Source of the DNA: Oceanobacillus damuensis
GTDB taxonomy: Bacteria > Bacillota > Bacilli > Bacillales > Amphibacillaceae
Assembly: GCF_001618145.1 (NCBI RefSeq)
Contig: NZ_LQNF01000032.1
Coordinates: forward strand, 1-53,787
Direction: 5' to 3'
Length of the DNA stretch: 53,787 nucleotides
This document shows positions 10,820 through 19,856 of the stretch, one piece after another. The translations under genes were made by a program, and so were the position numbers. Position 1 is the first letter of the stretch. Every line of letters begins with the position of its first letter. Below the pieces are notes generated by a model, which saw only the letters and a program-made list of their open reading frames with translations, was not told the origin of the DNA and did no database searches.

Positions 10820-12217
10820 CTAATTTTTCCCTTTTTCATAAAGCAAATGGATGGTCGCTCCTCGTACCAGTCCTGATGTCGGCTGCCCCTTCTTCAATCC
10901 GATAAGCCAGATTATCTTTCCTTCATCATCAGTAATGACGGGCCAGCTCTCCCTTGCACTCAAGGGTATTTTAGCATCTATAAATATATCCTTCAGCTTT
11001 TTGCTTCCATTTAATCCCTTCCAGCTCATTCGATCCCCCGGTTTTCTCGTCCTGATATGTAATGGTAATTTAACCTGTTCCGAAGAGAAAATGTAGGAAA
11101 GAGTGTTTTGTTCGGTATTTTTTTCTGCGAAGTTTGCTGTAATTGTAGAGCCATCCGGCAATTTAAGTTTACCTGGGATATCCAACGTGTAGTGATAAGA
11201 AAGGTTTGGGTCCTCATGGTGTTCCGCGAAATAAAATGTCATTCTACCATAGGAATTCTCCAATTTTAAAGCAGATGGAAAATCAAGTTGGGCATTTCCT
11301 TCCTTACGCTGCAATAAAGCGAAAAACTGTTCTTCATGCCCATAGGATAAATCCTTTGGCAATACATCGTATAGATAGTTTAATATTAGATGATAGGCAC
11401 GCCTTTGTAAAGCTTGGGCGCGGTTTTTAAACAATTCCGCATGAAAGGTAACCATACCGTTTTCCCCCTGGAAATCGACGAGTTCATCAACCATTTTTTC
11501 TGCTTCTTTTCTTAGGAATTCTTCATCTTCAGAAAGTGTTTCACTAAGATGTTGAACGGTCATATGTATATTGCTGTTTTTCTCCTTTATTAATGGCATG
11601 ACCTTATGACGATAAAAGTTCCGTGTATATTCGGTTTCAAAATTTGTGGCATCGATTCTAGCCTCAATATGATTCTCTTTACAGTAGTTCTCCAGAATCT
11701 CTTTGGTTATACAAAGAAATGGACGAATGATGTAACCTGTTGAAAATTCCCGGTGAACGGGAATTCCATTGAAGAAGCTTGAGGAGGCAGTGCGTGACAT
11801 TTTCATCAGCATCGTCTCTACCTGGTCGTCCCCATGATGGCCAAGTGCCAGAAAATCTGCCTGATAAAGTTCCATCTGCTGTTCGAAAAAACGGTAGCGT
11901 AGTTCCCTGCCGGCCAGCTCCGTCCCAATTCCATGCTTTTTCCTGTAGGAAGCTACATCCAATGAAGCTCCGACAAACTCTGCTCCCCACTCATTGCAAA
12001 TCCTTTCGACATACCGCAAATCTTCAAGGGATTCTTCTCCTCTCAGTTGATGGTCAACAGAAACGGCAACAATGTTCAAATTCCATTCATGCTCCAATGA
12101 AAGCAGAAAATGCAGTAATGCCATAGAATCCGGTCCACCTGATACTCCTACAAGAACGGTTGCATTTTTCCTGAGCAGCTGATGTTTTTTTATGAATGTA
12201 AGTACTTCCTGTTTCAT
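10820..12217 (-). CDS. tilS: tRNA(Ile)-lysidine synthase
   Basis: Converts the wobble C of tRNA-Ile(CAU) to lysidine so that it reads AUA codons. The N-terminal ATP-pyrophosphatase domain shows the PP-loop [14 protein letters not shown] (about residue 24), [13 protein letters not shown] and [15 protein letters not shown]. The central and C-terminal TilS domains follow, including [10 protein letters not shown] and [15 protein letters not shown]. At 465 residues it is full length. GGAG lies 10 nt before the ATG. Confidence 0.97.
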   Translation of the reverse strand: MKQEVLTFIKKHQLLRKNATVLVGVSGGPDSMALLHFLLSLEHEWNLNIVAVSVDHQLRGEESLEDLRYVERICNEWGAEFVGASLDVASYRKKHGIGTELAGRELRYRFFEQQMELYQADFLALGHHGDDQVETMLMKMSRTASSSFFNGIPVHREFSTGYIIRPFLCITKEILENYCKENHIEARIDATNFETEYTRNFYRHKVMPLIKEKNSNIHMTVQHLSETLSEDEEFLRKEAEKMVDELVDFQGENGMVTFHAELFKNRAQALQRRAYHLILNYLYDVLPKDLSYGHEEQFFALLQRKEGNAQLDFPSALKLENSYGRMTFYFAEHHEDPNLSYHYTLDIPGKLKLPDGSTITANFAEKNTEQNTLSYIFSSEQVKLPLHIRTRKPGDRMSWKGLNGSKKLKDIFIDAKIPLSARESWPVITDDEGKIIWLIGLKKGQPTSGLVRGATIHLLYEKGKN

Positions 12218-12274
12218 CGATTGCCAACTCCAGCACTGATTTCAATTCGTATCTCTATCCTATCATAAGTGAAA

Positions 12275-13213
12275 CTACTGAAAAAGCAGAGAGAAAAGGT
12301 AAAATAGCAATGCAAGTACTCCAATTCCTCCGGGTTCCACCAAATGCTGGTGCAAAGACAGCTTTGATTTTTTTCGATGATAGGACTGTCGCCTTTTCAC
12401 TTCATTTATGGCAGTAATGATTTCTCTTTTCATATCTGCACTTGAATGATAGCTTCCCTTTACTGCTCTTTTCAAGATATTTCTATAAGGGTGGAGGTCT
12501 TTAACATGATCGATTTTCTTAAAAAGCAGCTTTTCGGACTGATCGCCTGTCTTAACAAATCTATTTGGATAATATATATTTAAGAATACCATAACAAATG
12601 CAAAAAGGTCATAGCTCGGTTCAGCACGCCTCGTACCCATTCCCCAATAACCACGGTCATAAAACTCGGTATACTCCTTAATTGCCCTTCCGGCACGGGT
12701 TGTTCCGCCCACATCGACCCACCGTATTCTCGGGGGTGATGAAACAACAATTAAGTTCTCTGCTTTCAAATCTCCAAAGATCCACCCAGTCCGATGCAAC
12801 CTTTCCAGATCCTCAAGTAATTGAACCATAAAAACACCGATCCAGTCCTTCCCATGGGTTCCGATAAAATGTGCCAGTGTCTCACCTTGAAGGTACTCCA
12901 TGACATAAAATGATAATACGTTCCCTGCAGGTGTAACCCAGTCATCTACATCAAGCAAAGAAGGTCCAAGCCGATTTCCTTGGACCTTCTCCAATGACTT
13001 TAATACGTTAACCTCCACAGTCATCGAAGTGCCTTTTTCACTGATTTTCAGAGCAGCAGGCTTCCCTTCGAATTCACATAGATAAACAGCCCCAATTGCA
13101 CCAGCACCAAGTTTCTTTTGAATGGTATATTTATTGAGATGCCATTTCCCCGTGATTCGGGTACCTGGTCTGAGTTCAATAACCTGCTTCTTCCATGCCG
13201 GATTCATCATCAT
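12275..13213 (-). CDS. yabT: Membrane-anchored Ser/Thr protein kinase YabT
   Basis: A Hanks-type kinase domain (about residues 25-230) with glycine loop KLGAGAIGAVY, a kinase lysine in AALKISEKG, a catalytic loop FGDLKAENL and DVG in place of DFG. It ends in one membrane helix (about 292-310), so the kinase faces the cytoplasm. In B. subtilis the homologue is a DNA-activated sporulation kinase that acts on RecA; the same role here is inferred. GGAG lies 8 nt before the ATG. The gene overlaps the end of yabS by 38 nt, implying coupling. Confidence 0.93.
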   Translation of the reverse strand: MMMNPAWKKQVIELRPGTRITGKWHLNKYTIQKKLGAGAIGAVYLCEFEGKPAALKISEKGTSMTVEVNVLKSLEKVQGNRLGPSLLDVDDWVTPAGNVLSFYVMEYLQGETLAHFIGTHGKDWIGVFMVQLLEDLERLHRTGWIFGDLKAENLIVVSSPPRIRWVDVGGTTRAGRAIKEYTEFYDRGYWGMGTRRAEPSYDLFAFVMVFLNIYYPNRFVKTGDQSEKLLFKKIDHVKDLHPYRNILKRAVKGSYHSSADMKREIITAINEVKRRQSYHRKKSKLSLHQHLVEPGGIGVLALLFYLFSLLFQ

Positions 13214-13916
13214 GCCTGAAGCTCCTTAATAAGCTTTTTTTGCCAAATTGATACATTGCCTCCCGAATCGCAGGTCCTGTAGGTGTAATGCCCCCGCTCG
13301 TCAGTTTAGGAAAAACGGCTGAAATGGAGTCAAGCTTTGGTGACCAATCAAACACTTTTTGAATAGCTTTACGTTTTCCAGGAAAACTATATATACAAAA
13401 ACGATTTCTGCCAATCCTTGAGTTAAGACTGATGGAAAGGTCAATTAATGCCTCTTTAACTGTAGGAAGCTTCCCGTGCATACTTGCACTTGTATCGACA
13501 AGTACCAGAACCTCCAGATCACTCGTTTCACCAAGATCCTCAACGACCTCCATAATCTCACCGCGTTTTTCCGGTTCCAGATCTTCAAGACTCTGATCGG
13601 AACCAAGAATTTGTCTAAGTTCTTTATTTACAAAACCTTGCAGTGTTTGTGTCATCGCTTGTCTTGTCACCATTTGTACCGTTTGTGATAATGACTCACT
13701 GTACACAATTTGGCTGACACCCCCGCCTGATAAAGCAATATCTTCCACTTCCTGTAATCCATCCGGACTCTCTGTCTGATCATCATCGAGAATTCCAATC
13801 ACATTCACTGTTATACCTTGCTGATATGCAAGTGCTGCAGTGGCAGAAGGATCTTCTCCCTTATTTGAGCAGCCATCCGTCAACAATAAAATTTGCTTCA
13901 AAGTCCCATTTTTCAA
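13176..13916 (-). CDS. yabS: von Willebrand factor A-like protein YabS
   Basis: A 246-residue protein whose second half is a vWA fold with a MIDAS motif (LVLVDTSASMHGK, about residue 145). The N-terminal ILLLTDGCSNKGEDP also resembles a vWA strand-loop. Partner and function are unknown; the adjacent kinase suggests a functional pair. The start chosen is TTG 13916 because GGGAGG lies exactly 8 nt upstream and the product then begins M-K-N-G-T-L like relatives; ATG 13958 has no binding site. The 123-bp repeat array ends about 60 nt upstream of this start. Confidence 0.88.
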   Translation of the reverse strand: MKNGTLKQILLLTDGCSNKGEDPSATAALAYQQGITVNVIGILDDDQTESPDGLQEVEDIALSGGGVSQIVYSESLSQTVQMVTRQAMTQTLQGFVNKELRQILGSDQSLEDLEPEKRGEIMEVVEDLGETSDLEVLVLVDTSASMHGKLPTVKEALIDLSISLNSRIGRNRFCIYSFPGKRKAIQKVFDWSPKLDSISAVFPKLTSGGITPTGPAIREAMYQFGKKSLLRSFRHDDESGMEEAGY

Positions 13917-13974
13917 CGCCCAAACCTCCCTATCTATTCCACTACCAATCATCACCAAAAAACAATAAAAATAT

Positions 13975-14371
13975 ACACAGAAAGGTGGAGGCGACTGGGC
14001 AGAAACGCAGGCATAAGCAAGGGACCGGAAAACGCTTGCCCTTTAGCGTTTGGAGTGTCCATTGCTTATATCCGGAGTTTCTAGGAGCCGCAACCGGACA
14101 CAGAAAGGTGGAGGCGACTGGGCAGAAACGCAGGCATAAGCAAGGGACCGGAAAACGCTTGCCCTTTAGCGTTTGGAGTGTCCATTGCTTATATCCGGAG
14201 TTTCTAGGAGCCGCAACCGGACACAGAAAGGTGGAGGCGACTGGGCAGAAACGCAGGCATAAGCAAGGGACCGGAAAACGCTTGCCCTTTAGCGTTTGGA
14301 GTGTCCATTGCTTATATCCGGAGTTTCTAGGAGCCGCAACCGGACATAGAAAGGTGGAGGCGACTGGGCAG
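13975..14371 (+). repeat. 123-bp tandem repeat, three full copies plus 28 bp
   Basis: The block beginning AAAGGTGGAGGCGACTGGGC recurs at 13981, 14104, 14227 and 14350, an exact 123-bp period. Copies are essentially identical; the clearest change is C to T just before the last partial copy. Within each unit ATAAGCAA-GGAC (14013-14025) pairs with GTCC-TTGCTTAT (14057-14069), enclosing AAACGC/GCGTTT (14030-14035 and 14046-14051). 123 is a multiple of three, so open frames cross the array on both strands, but no start, ribosome site or family supports a protein. It fills the gap between the 3' end of spoIIE and yabS. Confidence 0.95.
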
Positions 14372-14392
14372 GGGGCGTGAGCCGGACTTCCT

Positions 14393-16846
14393 CTACAATG
14401 CCTTGTTCGCATATACCGGAACTGCTGCCCACTCCGGAGTGTTCTTGGCAATTTTGGCAACAAGTACTGTCATATCATCTTTTATTTCTCCGGATCTTGT
14501 TCGTATCACTTCCTCAAGCAGAAGATCGGCCACTTCCTGTGGGTCGTCAGTTGCCATTTCCCTAATTTTCCTCTTTAGCCAAAGATCAATATTTTCCACA
14601 TGTTTCGGCCCTTCGAATATTCCATCGCTCATCATAATAAGTAAATCATCGGAACTTAACTGGTCACTTACTATCTCCACATCGAATTCTTGAATGATTC
14701 CCATAGGCAAATTACTTGCCTCAACCTTCATCATTTTATTTCCTCTTTTAATGAAGCTCGGTGTTGACCCTATTTTTAAAAAGCGGACAGAGGCATCATG
14801 CAAATCAATGACGGCCAAATCAAGCGTCGCAAAAATCTCATCAGTCGTCCGCAAAGACAGAATAGAATTGATCGACTTGATTGCCACTTTTTCAGGGATT
14901 CCAGTCTGGAGTATTTGCTGCAATAACCGCAGTGTCTCTACGCTTTCTTCCCTTGCTCTTTTACCATTTCCCATCCCATCACTAATTGCCATTGCAAATT
15001 TACCTGCTCCCAGTTCTATCGTTGTAAAACTATCTCCAGAAACCAAGCCACCTCCTTTTGCGGCACTGGCTGCTCCTGTTTTAATCGTGAATTCTTTAGC
15101 AGAACCGAAAGCCAAGTAACTGTATCCATTCGGAAATGGTGAAATTTCCTCCTGTTTGACAATAATCATTTCACCAAGGATATCTGAGAGAACCGGGGCA
15201 ATTAATTTGGCTCCTTCGCCGCGATAGTCATAAAACGTTGCTGTCATCTCAATATCGACACTCCCCTTTTCCAATTGATAAATATCCAGCTTTTCCAGAT
15301 CAATCCCGATATGCTTTAAGGCCTCGATAATCTGGCTTTCCTGGAGTTCATGGTGCTGGCGCTCTTTCAGGATTTCTTTTGCAAAGTCGTCCATAACTTC
15401 GGAGACTCCCTGCAATTGATCTGCAACTAATCGTTTGCTTTCCATTACTTGCTTTCTAAGCTTTTGGTTGGCCTCATAAAAGGTCATTTCCTCCTTCATT
15501 GCTTCCACAACTTTTCTTGATTTTACGCAATGATTTTCAAACTCCCGCATCACCTTCCTGTTCGGCTCAATGCCTGTTGTTATATCATCTTTCATTTCCT
15601 CCATCAATGCATAGGTTTGATCAAATTCTTTCTGCCAGCAGCGATCCTTCATAAAACAATTCTGACATGTTTTTTCCGTAACCTGGCTTAGAAAATAATC
15701 CGTTTCCCTCCTTGCCTCCTGTTCATCTGACGGCATTGAATCGGACACGGCAAAACTCTTTGACAAAGCATGGAAAACACCGGAAAACTGTTCTACCCGT
15801 CTTGCTGTGACATTTCGCACCTTCTGCAAGTACTGTTCCTGCTCATGGGTGTATTCCTCTGTACCTGGTATATATCTGGAAATCCTGCTAAACCAGGACG
15901 CAGGAGTTAACAGAAATAATAAAATTGCGATGGATGATTCAATAAGGGACGGTATCAATGTAACGGTATTTCCATAAATAGCTATTAAAGAAGTACCTAC
16001 AAGAAGGCCCATAGCAGTACCAGGTTTCTTTCCTTCTTTCAGCAGTCCCCCAAGCAATCCGGAAAATGCAAGCAGGCTCATTTGATATAGATTAGCCACA
16101 TTTGCAAGCGATAAAATCAATCCTGCAACGACACCCACAGTCGAACCAATGGCAGCACCACCAATGTAAGCAAACAACAATACAAAATACCGAGAAAATA
16201 CTTGCTCTGCTGAAGCACCATAAAACTGCCAGCCAATCATACCTGTTAAAACGGAGGCAATAAGAATGATCATACAGACGATCTCCTCATTCTTTAATGC
16301 AGGTTTATATCTTTTAGGTGATAATAGAGGAATGCTTTGCATAAATATTAATACCAGGACTGTTCCCAACACGCCTTCAACAACCAGCAGCAACCATTCA
16401 TAGGGTGTAATGGTATCACGGATCGAGTATAGAAACATTCTCGGCAGCGATGTTGCAGCAAACACTGCAATCGGCAATATAACCTGCTGATTTTTCATCT
16501 TCTTGCTTATGGCTGCAAGCAGAATGAATACGACCATGGAAATGCCGATAAAAATAGAATGCGTCATAGAGTAGCTCAATGCCCCTGCTAACACAGCAAT
16601 CATCGCTTTAAAGCTTTTTTCCCTGTGGATTAACCACATAGAGGCAATAAAGGCAACTGCGAACGGAGACACAGCGGATAAAATAACAGCTCGTCCGAGT
16701 AAAAAACCCGCAATATAAAAGAGCCAACCGTTCTCTAGCAGAATAACCTTCATCTTCATATAGATTCCTTTTCGGACTCTTCCTTTTTTCTCGGTGTTCT
16801 CTACACCGAAACTCCGTGATTCTACCCTTGGAATTGAACCTATCAT
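14393..16846 (-). CDS. spoIIE: Stage II sporulation protein E, PP2C-type phosphatase
   Basis: Dephosphorylates SpoIIAA to activate sigma-F in the forespore and interacts with FtsZ at the polar septum. The 817-residue protein has an N-terminal block of about ten membrane helices (residues 35-330), a central helical region with a CxxC-type pair (CQNCFMKDRCW), and a C-terminal PP2C domain (about 590-800) with ISDGMGNGKRA, MMSDGIFEG and IKDDMTVLVAKI supplying metal-binding aspartates. GGGAG precedes the ATG. A Spo0A-type promoter lies upstream. It is monocistronic here, followed by a tandem repeat array. Confidence 0.98.
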   Translation of the reverse strand: MIGSIPRVESRSFGVENTEKKGRVRKGIYMKMKVILLENGWLFYIAGFLLGRAVILSAVSPFAVAFIASMWLIHREKSFKAMIAVLAGALSYSMTHSIFIGISMVVFILLAAISKKMKNQQVILPIAVFAATSLPRMFLYSIRDTITPYEWLLLVVEGVLGTVLVLIFMQSIPLLSPKRYKPALKNEEIVCMIILIASVLTGMIGWQFYGASAEQVFSRYFVLLFAYIGGAAIGSTVGVVAGLILSLANVANLYQMSLLAFSGLLGGLLKEGKKPGTAMGLLVGTSLIAIYGNTVTLIPSLIESSIAILLFLLTPASWFSRISRYIPGTEEYTHEQEQYLQKVRNVTARRVEQFSGVFHALSKSFAVSDSMPSDEQEARRETDYFLSQVTEKTCQNCFMKDRCWQKEFDQTYALMEEMKDDITTGIEPNRKVMREFENHCVKSRKVVEAMKEEMTFYEANQKLRKQVMESKRLVADQLQGVSEVMDDFAKEILKERQHHELQESQIIEALKHIGIDLEKLDIYQLEKGSVDIEMTATFYDYRGEGAKLIAPVLSDILGEMIIVKQEEISPFPNGYSYLAFGSAKEFTIKTGAASAAKGGGLVSGDSFTTIELGAGKFAMAISDGMGNGKRAREESVETLRLLQQILQTGIPEKVAIKSINSILSLRTTDEIFATLDLAVIDLHDASVRFLKIGSTPSFIKRGNKMMKVEASNLPMGIIQEFDVEIVSDQLSSDDLLIMMSDGIFEGPKHVENIDLWLKRKIREMATDDPQEVADLLLEEVIRTRSGEIKDDMTVLVAKIAKNTPEWAAVPVYANKAL

Positions 16847-16872
16847 CTTTAACCACTCCCATCTTTCAAACT

Positions 16873-16938
16873 AGTAAACCATATTATTCATTCTTTTTTT
16901 GTCAAAATCACAAAGTACATTCAATAATTCGTTCGACG
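16873..16938 (-). promoter_or_regulatory. spoIIE promoter with 21-bp spacer and Spo0A box
   Basis: On the minus strand TTGACA (16900-16905) is separated by 21 nt from TTTACT (16873-16878). A 0A box CGTCGAA (consensus TGNCGAA) lies at 16932-16938, 26 nt upstream of the -35. Long-spacer sigma-A promoters activated by Spo0A~P are known for spoIIE and spoIIG in B. subtilis, so the architecture fits. The rest of the 16847-17100 gap shows nothing else I can name. Confidence 0.7.
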
Positions 16939-17104
16939 ACATTCTAGATAAGAAGCAAATATCAACATGAAGCATACAGAGTGGTTTACGAGTATAACTC
17001 TATCTTTCCGGTATATCTTTCATTTCATGGTAAAGTTCAGAAAGCATTTTTTTGCCGAATCTCTTGGTGTTCTGGCGAAATCAGCAACTAACTTAATAGA
17101 AATT

Positions 17105-17160
17105 GCAAATATTACACTAATCATTCATCTTGCAAATATTACACTGTGCAGGTATAGTAG
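17105..17160 (+). promoter_or_regulatory. marR/MFS promoter with twin 16-bp direct repeats
   Basis: TTGCAA (17132-17137), 17-nt spacer, TATAGT (17155-17160) forms a plausible sigma-A promoter. The -35 is embedded in the second of two identical 16-bp copies of TTGCAAATATTACACT (17105-17120 and 17132-17147, 27 bp apart). The repeats are candidate operator sites for the MarR protein encoded just downstream. Confidence 0.6.
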
Positions 17161-17214
17161 TTCTTAGCCGAATTGTTCGCAGATGAACTTTTCCATTTTC
17201 GAAGGAGTTGCGAG

Positions 17215-17661
17215 ATGGATACAGATAATAAAATAACTAAAATTATTTACTCTTTTCGTGAAATAGATAAATTCTTTTATAAGCAGATGTGGCATCATGC
17301 CAATGAACTCGGGATCACCATTGTTCAACTGCAGATTCTGAAACTTATATCACTGGAGCCCAACTTGAGCCTGCAGGAGCTGAGCCGGAAAATGAATCTC
17401 AGTAAAAGTACGGTCAGCAGCACAGTAGATCGTTTAGTAAAGGCTTCTTATATTAAGAGGGAGCAATCGATGACTGACAGAAGAGCAATTGTACTCAATC
17501 TGACAGAGTTGGGGAAAACGAAAGAAAAAGAAGGCCAGCAATTATTTCACCAGCGTTTACGTAACTTAAATGATATAAGTGATGAAGAGATAGAGAAGTT
17601 GCTTGAGCTTCATCAATTGGTAAAGGAAAAGATTAAAGTAAATGGAGATGAACAAAATTGA
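17215..17661 (+). CDS. MarR-family transcriptional regulator
   Basis: A 148-residue winged-helix protein. The helix-turn-helix is LSLQELSRKMNLSKSTVSST (about residues 56-75) and the wing contains EQSMTDRRAIVLNLTELG, matching the D-x-R signature of MarR proteins. The start is ATG 17215, with GGAG 7 nt upstream; an in-frame ATG at 17173 has no binding site. It is cotranscribed with the downstream transporter and probably represses the pair until a ligand binds; the ligand is unknown. The pair runs against the flanking genes and is absent from this place in B. subtilis. Confidence 0.93.
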   Translation: MDTDNKITKIIYSFREIDKFFYKQMWHHANELGITIVQLQILKLISLEPNLSLQELSRKMNLSKSTVSSTVDRLVKASYIKREQSMTDRRAIVLNLTELGKTKEKEGQQLFHQRLRNLNDISDEEIEKLLELHQLVKEKIKVNGDEQN

Positions 17662-19199
17662 AAGATAGAACAGCTTTTGTAGATGCTGCAGAAGTACCAA
17701 AAGGGCCGATAATTTTTGTAATGGTGCTGGGGGCATTTGTCGCAATTCTCAATCAAACGTTATTGAATGTTGCGCTTCCCGTAATGATTGTTGACATGGG
17801 AATGACCGCTAATGCAGCTCAATCGTTGACAACGATTTTCATGCTCGTAAACGGTATATTAATACCGATTACTGCTTTTTTGATGGAGAGATTTTCGACA
17901 AGACATTTATTTCTTACCGCCATGTCACTCTTTGCAATTGGAACATTGATCTGCGGAGTATCTTTTTCATTTCCTGTACTGCTTGTCGGAAGGGTCGTCC
18001 AGGCAGCTGGCGCCGGAATCATGATGCCGCTATTAATGAATGTGGTTTTAAGTCTTTTTCCTTTAAATAAACGAGGATCTGCGATGGGCTATATCGGGCT
18101 CGCCATGATGTTTGCACCGGCAATCGGTCCCACTCTCTCTGGAATCGTTGTACAAACCTTCTCCTGGAGAGTTTTGTTTTTTATCGTATTGCCGATCGTA
18201 ATCATTGATATTATTCTTGCCTATTTCCTTTTGCGAAATGTAACAAGGTTATCCAATCCAAAAGTCGATTACAAGTCGATTATTTTATCTACTTTTGCAT
18301 TTGGTGGATTACTCTACGGCTTCAGCAGTGCGGGTGAACAAGGTTGGGGCAGCCCATTAGTATATATACCACTTGGAATTGGGGTTGTCGTGATGATATT
18401 CTTTGTAACCCGGCAGTTACGATTAAAAACACCAATGCTTGAATTCAGGGTATTTCAGTATAATATGTTCTCGTTGACTACGGTCATTAGTGTCGTTGTT
18501 ACCATGTCAATGTTTGCTGCAATGATTCTTATTCCGATTTATTTGCAAAACATTCGAGGGTTTACTCCATTAGAATCCGGGTTGCTATTATTACCGGGGG
18601 CCCTTGTATCTGCAGGCATGTCTCCAATCACAGGGAAATTATTTGACCGTATCGGGGCACGCCCTCTGGCATTGGTAGGCCTGGGCATTACCGTTGCTAC
18701 AACATTTTTATTTGCCAACCTGACCGATGAAACCGGGTATTATTTTATGATGTTTGCCTATAGCTTGAGAATGGTTGGAATATCGATGATTATGATGCCG
18801 ATTATGACTGCAGGGCTTAATCAACTGCCGAGAAGGTTATATTCCCATGGTACAGCGATGGCAAACACCTTGCGCCAAATGGCAGGTTCGATCGGTACTG
18901 CTTTTCTCGTAACCGTCATGAGCAGCCAAACAGTAAAGCATATGGCCGATTCCATGCCTGCATCAGGCATGGCTACCGAACAACAATTAACCACTCTTGA
19001 AAACCTTGCAACGATTCAAGGGATCAATGACTCTTTTATGGTTGCAACGTTATTTGCCATTTTAGGATTTATTTTATCCTTCTTCATCAAGAGAACAGAT
19101 CCTGTTGAAGAAGATAAAGAGTACAATAACCAAATGGCAAATAGGGGCACGGCCAAAACAAATCAATCCCAAAAGGTAAACGTCACACAATCAAGATAG
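17658..19199 (+). CDS. MFS drug-efflux transporter, DHA2 (14-TM, EmrB/QacA-like)
   Basis: A 513-residue inner-membrane protein with about 14 hydrophobic segments. The first helix region has AILNQTLLNVALPVM, motif A-like MERFSTRH follows helix 2, and the antiporter motif region around helix 5 reads AIGPTLSGIVVQTFSWR. It closely resembles LmrB/YhcA-type proton antiporters, so export of toxic compounds is likely; the substrate is unknown. The start is taken as TTG 17658, overlapping the marR TGA (TTGA) with GGAG 10 nt upstream, consistent with coupling. A strong terminator follows. Confidence 0.92.
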   Translation: MKDRTAFVDAAEVPKGPIIFVMVLGAFVAILNQTLLNVALPVMIVDMGMTANAAQSLTTIFMLVNGILIPITAFLMERFSTRHLFLTAMSLFAIGTLICGVSFSFPVLLVGRVVQAAGAGIMMPLLMNVVLSLFPLNKRGSAMGYIGLAMMFAPAIGPTLSGIVVQTFSWRVLFFIVLPIVIIDIILAYFLLRNVTRLSNPKVDYKSIILSTFAFGGLLYGFSSAGEQGWGSPLVYIPLGIGVVVMIFFVTRQLRLKTPMLEFRVFQYNMFSLTTVISVVVTMSMFAAMILIPIYLQNIRGFTPLESGLLLLPGALVSAGMSPITGKLFDRIGARPLALVGLGITVATTFLFANLTDETGYYFMMFAYSLRMVGISMIMMPIMTAGLNQLPRRLYSHGTAMANTLRQMAGSIGTAFLVTVMSSQTVKHMADSMPASGMATEQQLTTLENLATIQGINDSFMVATLFAILGFILSFFIKRTDPVEEDKEYNNQMANRGTAKTNQSQKVNVTQSR

Positions 19200-19237
19200 A
19201 ATAACCATGCTGCCCATAACAGGACAGCATGGTTATT
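19200..19237 (+). terminator. Terminator after the MFS transporter
   Basis: Perfect 13-bp stem AATAACCATGCTG/CAGCATGGTTATT immediately after the stop codon. The downstream side is A/T-rich with no pure T run. Confidence 0.75.
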
Positions 19238-19292
19238 AATAAAATAAAAATTATTTGTCCCTAAACTTAAATTAAATTTATGAAATATTTTA

Positions 19293-19321
19293 TTGACACA
19301 TTTGCCGTGCTGTTGTATTAT
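19293..19321 (+). promoter_or_regulatory. tRNA-Met promoter
   Basis: TTGACA (19293-19298), 17-nt spacer, TATTAT (19316-19321), about 20 nt before the tRNA 5' end. Confidence 0.75.
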
Positions 19322-19341
19322 AAATTCTGTTGACTTATTTT

Positions 19342-19415
19342 GGCGGCGTAGCTCAGCTGGCGAGAGCGTACGGTTCATACCCGTGAGGTCGTGGGTTCGA
19401 TCCCCTCCGCCGCTA
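19342..19415 (+). tRNA. tRNA-Met (CAU anticodon, elongator type)
   Basis: A 74-nt cloverleaf. Acceptor GGCGGCG pairs with CGCCGCT (terminal G-U), the D stem is GCTC/GAGC, and the anticodon loop TTCATAC carries CAT. The T arm is GTGGG-TTCGATC-CCCTC. It closely matches B. subtilis elongator tRNA-Met at this locus. Two oddities: the T stem has a U-U mismatch at its second pair, and the encoded 3' end reads TCA after the discriminator A and not CCA, so CCA must be added enzymatically. The plus orientation is opposite to yabR. The tRNA-Glu that neighbours it in B. subtilis is absent. Confidence 0.93.
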
Positions 19416-19423
19416 TCAATATA

Positions 19424-19467
19424 AATACCTATTTAACATTAACGATGTTGAATGGGTATTTTTTTTG
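19424..19467 (+). terminator. Terminator after tRNA-Met
   Basis: AATACCTATTTAACAT pairs with ATGTTGAATGGGTATT and is followed by a run of T. Confidence 0.85.
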
Positions 19468-19524
19468 TTAAAAAGATTCTTTTCGTAAAGTTTGGTGTTT
19501 TATAAGCAGTGGAGTTGATATAAA

Positions 19525-19703
19525 GTGCGACTTAACATCTATGTTGGGTCTCTAACCTGGTAATGGAAGTAAGTTACTTCGGCAACCGCAGCCCGTATAC
19601 ACTTCGCTTTCCACGGGCGGCTGGTGAGCTCCTTCATGCTAGCGCATTTCAGTGTCTCACCTATGCCTTTCCTCCCGTTGGAGTCTCCGTGTATACGGGC
19701 TGC
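19525..19703 (-). repeat. Dispersed nested-hairpin element, copy C (inverted)
   Basis: The 15-bp terminal inverted repeat GCAGCCCGTATACAC (19588-19602) and GTGTATACGGGCTGC (19689-19703) encloses the same core as copies A and B, read on the minus strand: GGAGACT, CGGGAG, GGCATAGGTGAGAC, then CTCACCAGCCGCCCG. The outer stem has a different sequence from A and B yet is fully paired. The flank GTAATGGAAGTAAGTTACTT (about 19560-19580) matches the tail of the other copies. I see no transposase or gene here. Confidence 0.9.
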
Positions 19704-19856
19704 TGATATGGATTTTTTTCGAAAAAGAATTCTGCGCAAGAACAATCAACACATTTGATTTACTTTCAGCGCATCCAGCATTTTTGAAATAAACGACATA
19801 AATTCTTCCTTAAACATTAGCTATTTCAAGGATAATAATTGGCAGTAATCTTCTAA

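Noticed and set aside
13975-14371. Possible CRISPR array
   Set aside because: The whole 123-bp period is conserved with no unique spacers, and there are no cas genes.
13826-14380. 184-codon plus-strand open frame with a repeated 41-residue unit, and its 173-codon minus-strand mirror (13942-14463)
   Set aside because: Both are products of the 123-bp tandem repeat, whose period is a multiple of three. They overlap yabS or spoIIE, have no ribosome binding site and match no family.
19539-19745. Minus-strand 68-codon frame
   Set aside because: It covers copy C of the dispersed hairpin element and has no start signal or homology.
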